DNA of 64,000 nt from positions 55,292 through 119,291 of the forward strand of contig CANQBA010000001.1 of the NCBI GenBank assembly GCA_947589545.1. The letters are read 5' to 3'. The position numbers and the translations under genes were made by a program. Of the stretch, positions 61,045 through 64,000 are shown in pieces (the first letter of the stretch is position 1; the number at the start of each line of letters is the position of its first letter). The notes under the pieces are model-generated. The model saw only the letters and a program-made list of their open reading frames with translations. It ran no database searches and was not told where the DNA came from. This stretch comes from an uncultured Oscillospiraceae bacterium. Its GTDB lineage: Bacteria > Bacillota > Clostridia > Oscillospirales > Oscillospiraceae.

Positions 61045-62370
61045 ATGAGACCCTTAGTTGCCATCGTAGGCCGCCCCAACGTGGGAAAGAGCCTCTTATT
61101 CAATCGTCTGGCCGGACAGCGCCTCAGTATCGTGGAGGACACCCCCGGCGTCACCCGCGACCGGCTCTACGCCAAATGCGAGTGGTCGGGCCGCGTCTTC
61201 GACATCGTGGACACCGGCGGCATCGAGCCCAGCACCGACAGCGAGATCCTGACCTTCATGCGGGAGCAGGCCCTCATTGCCATCGACACCGCCACCGTGG
61301 TCGTCTTTGTGGGCGACATCAAAAGCGGCGTCACCGCGGCGGATCAGGAGGTGGCCGGTATGCTCCAGCGCTCCGGCAAGCCGGTGGTTCTGGCCGTCAA
61401 CAAGATGGACTCCGTGGGCCCGGTGGATCCGGATATATACGAGTTTTATTCTCTGGGTCTGGGAGACCCCATCCAGCTCTCCGCCCTCCACGGCCACGGC
61501 ACCGGGGATATTCTGGACGAGTGCCTGAAATATTTTCCCCCTGCCGGTGAGGAGGACACGGACGGCGACGCGGTGAAGCTGGCCTTCATCGGCAAGCCCA
61601 ACGTGGGCAAAAGCTCCATCGTCAACAGGATCCTGGGGGAGGAGCGGGTCATCGTCTCCGACGTGGCCGGCACCACCCGCGACGCGGTGGATACCCCCTT
61701 TGAAAACGGCTTCGGCCGGTACGTCCTCATCGACACCGCCGGCATGCGCCGGAAGTCCCGGGTGGACGACCGGGTGGAGAAATTCTCCGTCATGCGCGCC
61801 CAGCTCGCCATCGAGCGGTGCGACGTGTGCCTCATCATGCTGGACGCCCGGGACGGCGTCACCGAGCAGGACACCAAGGTGGCCGGGCTGGCCCACGAGG
61901 CCGGCAGGGCCAGCATCATCCTGGTGAACAAGTGGGATCTGGTGGAGAAGGACGGCAAGACCATGGACAAGCTCAAGGCCGACATCCGCCGGGATCTGAG
62001 CTTCATGCCCTACGCGCCCATCCTCTTCGTCTCCGCCCTGACGGGCCAGCGGGTGGACAAGCTCTTCGCCCTGGCCAATGAGGTGAACGAACAGGCCAAC
62101 CGCCGGATCACCACGGGCCTTCTCAACAACGTCCTCGGCGACGCCCAGGCCCGGGTCCAGCCGCCCTCGGACAAGGGCAAGCGGCTGAAGATCTTCTACA
62201 TGACCCAGACCGGCACCCGTCCGCCCACCTTTGTGGTGTTCTGCAACGACGCCTCGCTTTTCCACTTCTCCTATCAGCGGTATCTGGAAAACCAGCTGCG
62301 CGCCGTTTTCGGCTTTGCCGGCACCCCCATACGCCTTGTTATCCGTGAGCGCGGGGAGAAAGAGGAATAA
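61045..62370 (+). CDS. der: Ribosome biogenesis GTPase Der (EngA)
   Basis: A 441-residue double GTPase needed for 50S assembly. The first G domain has GRPNVGKS at 8-15 and DTGGIE near 57; the second has GKPNVGKS near 183-190 and DTAGMRRKSRV near 231. A KH-like C-terminal domain (~355-441) binds rRNA. CAGGAGGT sets the start. Its usual Firmicutes neighbours plsY-gpsA are absent here; a glycosyltransferase follows. Confidence 0.97.
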   Translation: MRPLVAIVGRPNVGKSLLFNRLAGQRLSIVEDTPGVTRDRLYAKCEWSGRVFDIVDTGGIEPSTDSEILTFMREQALIAIDTATVVVFVGDIKSGVTAADQEVAGMLQRSGKPVVLAVNKMDSVGPVDPDIYEFYSLGLGDPIQLSALHGHGTGDILDECLKYFPPAGEEDTDGDAVKLAFIGKPNVGKSSIVNRILGEERVIVSDVAGTTRDAVDTPFENGFGRYVLIDTAGMRRKSRVDDRVEKFSVMRAQLAIERCDVCLIMLDARDGVTEQDTKVAGLAHEAGRASIILVNKWDLVEKDGKTMDKLKADIRRDLSFMPYAPILFVSALTGQRVDKLFALANEVNEQANRRITTGLLNNVLGDAQARVQPPSDKGKRLKIFYMTQTGTRPPTFVVFCNDASLFHFSYQRYLENQLRAVFGFAGTPIRLVIRERGEKEE

Positions 62371-62407
62371 GCGCCGCCGTTTGTGAAAGAGGGAGAAATC
62401 AGAGATC

Positions 62408-63325
62408 ATGGACAAGCTGTTATCGGTTGTCATACCCGCCTTCAATGAGGAAGCCATGGTGGAAAAGGCCGCCGTGACCGTGGCCGGCGTCCTCCGGGAC
62501 GCCGGGATCCCCTATGAGCTCATCTTTGTGGACGACGGCTCCAGGGACGGTACCTGGGAGGCCGTTCTCCGCGCCCGGGAGAGCGACCGGAATGTCCGGG
62601 GCGTCTCCTTCTCCCGGAATTTCGGCAAGGATCGTGCCATTTTCGCCGGCCTTTCCAAGGCACGCGGCGCCTGCGCCGCCGTCATGGACTGCGACCTTCA
62701 GCACCCGCCGGAGAAGCTCCCCGAGATGTACGCCCTCTGGCAACAGGGCTTTGAGGTCGTGGAGGGCGTCAAGCGCGACAGGGGAGAGGAATCCGGCTTC
62801 CACCGGCTGTGCGCCAACGCCTTTTACGCCGTGATCAGCAGGCTGGCCAGACTCGACATGAAGCGGGCCTCCGATTATAAGCTCATGGATCGCAAGGCGG
62901 TAGACGCGTTGCTTGCCCTTCCGGAGGAGGAGGTCTTCTTCCGGGGCCTGGCGGCCTTCGTGGGCTTTCGGCGGGCGGAGCTGGAGTTTGACGTGGCGGA
63001 GCGGACGGCGGGGGAGTCCAAGTGGTCCTTCAAGTCCCTGGCCCGCTACGCCGTGTCCTCGGTGACCGCCTTCTCCACCGCCCCTTTGCAGCTGGCCACG
63101 GTCTTCGGCGTGCTCTTCGCCCTGACCGCCGTCCTCACCGGCGTCCTCTACGCCATTCTGGGCGGGAAGGCCGGCGGCTGGCTGGTGTTTTTGGCGGTGA
63201 TGGCGCTTCTGGCCGCCGCCAGTGCGCTTCTCAGCCTTGGCGTCATGGGCTACTACCTGGGCAGGATTTTCCGCCAGAGCCTGGGCCGGCCCCGGTTCAT
63301 CATCTCCAGAGAGTGCGGTGATTGA
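62408..63325 (+). CDS. GT2 glycosyltransferase with membrane anchor (GtrB/DPM1-like)
   Basis: A 305-residue enzyme. GT-A fold motifs are SVVIPAFNEEAMVEKA (6-21), FVDDGSRDGT near 39 and MDCDLQHPPEKLP near 94 (the DxD). Two C-terminal transmembrane helices (LATVFGVLFALTAVLTGVLY, LAVMALLAAASALLSLGVM) anchor it. This is the layout of polyprenyl-phosphate glycosyltransferases such as GtrB, which load a sugar onto undecaprenyl phosphate. The GtrA-type gene overlapping its end supports this pathway; the sugar is unknown. Confidence 0.9.
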   Translation: MDKLLSVVIPAFNEEAMVEKAAVTVAGVLRDAGIPYELIFVDDGSRDGTWEAVLRARESDRNVRGVSFSRNFGKDRAIFAGLSKARGACAAVMDCDLQHPPEKLPEMYALWQQGFEVVEGVKRDRGEESGFHRLCANAFYAVISRLARLDMKRASDYKLMDRKAVDALLALPEEEVFFRGLAAFVGFRRAELEFDVAERTAGESKWSFKSLARYAVSSVTAFSTAPLQLATVFGVLFALTAVLTGVLYAILGGKAGGWLVFLAVMALLAAASALLSLGVMGYYLGRIFRQSLGRPRFIISRECGD

Positions 63326-63770
63326 GTTGAAGGAGAAGCTCAAACGCTTTGTCGGGCTTTTTTTCGACAAAACCTTTTTAAAATTCATCTTGGTGGGCGT
63401 GGTCAACACCCTGTTCGGCACCGCCATCATGTTCGGCTTTTACAATTTCCTGCACCTGAGCTACTGGATCTCCTCCGCCGCCAACTATTTCTTCGGCAGT
63501 ATCCTCAGCTACTTCCTCAACAAGCGCTTCACCTTCCAAAACCGGGAAAAGGGCGCGGGGACGCTGGTGCGCTTCGCCCTGGAGATCAGCGTCTGCTACC
63601 TCATCGCCTACGGCGCGGCGCGGCCTCTTGTGCGGCTTATCCTCTCCGGCGCAACTCAGAAGGTGCGGGACAACGTGGCTATGCTGGTGGGCATGGGCCT
63701 CTTTGTGATCCTCAACTACATCGGCCAGCGCTTTTTCGCCTTCAGGGAGAGGAAGAACGGCAAAAAGTGA
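63318..63770 (+). CDS. GtrA-family membrane protein
   Basis: A 150-residue protein with four transmembrane helices (~16-36, 41-60, 82-102, 115-135) and the family pattern KFILVGVVNTLFGTAIMFGFYNFL...NYFFGSILSYFLNKRFTF. GtrA proteins are thought to flip or assist undecaprenyl-phosphate-linked sugars. It begins with GTG 63318, overlapping the GT2 gene by 8 bp; the longer frame from 63222 was rejected because it lies inside that gene. Confidence 0.88.
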   Translation: MIELKEKLKRFVGLFFDKTFLKFILVGVVNTLFGTAIMFGFYNFLHLSYWISSAANYFFGSILSYFLNKRFTFQNREKGAGTLVRFALEISVCYLIAYGAARPLVRLILSGATQKVRDNVAMLVGMGLFVILNYIGQRFFAFRERKNGKK

Positions 63771-63785
63771 CCGCGCGGCCCATAA

Positions 63786-63832
63786 AAACAAAATGGGAAA
63801 GAGCCGAGGCTCTTTCCCAAATTTGTTTTTTG
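63786..63832. terminator. Bidirectional terminator
   Basis: GGGAAAGAGC (63795-63804) pairs with GCTCTTTCCC (63809-63818). Flanking A and T tracts on both sides extend it, between the convergent gtrA-like and rpmB genes. Confidence 0.9.
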
Positions 63833-63853
63833 TAAAGGGGACACCCTTTCGCA

Positions 63854-64000
63854 TTACACCGCCCGGGTGACCTTGCCGCTTCTGAGGCAACGGGTACAGA
63901 CGTAAACGTGGCGGGGGGAGCCGTCAACCACGGCCTTGACACGTTTGACATTCGGTTTCCAGGTACGGTTGGATCTTCTGTGGGAGTGGCTCACCTGAAT
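63854..64000 (-). CDS. rpmB: 50S ribosomal protein L28, 5'-truncated
   Basis: The frame is open on the minus strand to the window edge, giving the last 48 residues. The segments SHSHRRSNRTWKPNVKRVKA and VYVCTRCLRSGKVTRAV are diagnostic of L28; the start lies beyond base 64000. It converges on the GtrA gene. Confidence 0.95.
   Translation of the reverse strand: MQVSHSHRRSNRTWKPNVKRVKAVVDGSPRHVYVCTRCLRSGKVTRAV

Overview
The window is 64 kb of G+C-rich (roughly 60%) bacterial chromosome, densely packed with short intergenic gaps. The gene content points to an obligately anaerobic, low-oxygen Clostridia member of the Oscillospiraceae/Ruminococcaceae type. The evidence is a Firmicutes-style division and cell-wall (dcw) cluster with a meso-diaminopimelate-type MurE, a PASTA-type penicillin-binding protein, YhaO/YhaN, MutS2, CoaD next to RsmD, YceD-RpmF, a flavodiiron/rubredoxin oxygen-defence pair, SLH-domain surface proteins, and sigma-A promoters of the TTGACA-N17-TATAAT type. 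No tRNA, rRNA, CRISPR array, transposase or prophage was seen. Assignment below this level is inference.

Layout. 0-4 kb: the end of a GH127 beta-L-arabinofuranosidase, a MalK/MsmX-type sugar ABC ATPase and a PepC aminopeptidase. 4-8 kb: a large secreted SLH/surface protein interrupted by a one-base frameshift at a T6 run. 8-14.3 kb: polyphosphate:AMP phosphotransferase, a Lar-like zinc ribbon, an XRE regulator with a small membrane protein, a MATE exporter, and an oligogalacturonate lyase with a histidine phosphatase. 14.4-18.6 kb: a MarR-controlled heterodimeric ABC exporter. 18.6-20.7 kb: a four-domain flavodiiron protein plus rubredoxin. 20.7-28.6 kb: cardiolipin synthase, yhaO-yhaN, a HicB/DinB-like protein, and a YtrA-type GntR regulator with an ABC transporter. 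28.8-35.5 kb: mutS2, an HPr-like protein lacking its catalytic histidine, a hairpin-rich non-coding stretch, uvrC-rsmD-coaD and a coiled-coil protein.

35.6-48.5 kb is the dcw cluster: mraZ, rsmH, ftsL, a spoVD/ftsI-type PBP, murE, mraY, ftsW, murG, murA, ftsQ and ftsZ. It starts with a clear promoter followed by a 10-bp-period MraZ box; ftsZ has its own promoter and terminator. murF, murD, murC and ftsA are absent from it. 49.1-52.8 kb is a corrinoid uptake operon (btuF-btuC-btuD plus a divergent PduO-like adenosyltransferase) behind a cobalamin riboswitch with its own terminator. 52.8-57 kb, minus strand, is the polyamine importer potA-potB-potCD, with potC and potD fused; its leader holds a promoter followed at once by a terminator-like hairpin. 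57-64 kb: a pseudouridine synthase, an AT-rich orphan gene, yceD-rpmF, a PDZ/radical-SAM protein, der, a GT2/GtrA pair, and the end of rpmB.

The items most worth follow-up are the Arg15 HPr-like protein, the putative attenuator of the pot operon, the tandem hairpin element between the HPr-like gene and uvrC, the frameshifted SLH protein, and the Cys-rich adenosyltransferase in the B12 operon. No clear, wholly new multi-gene system was identified.
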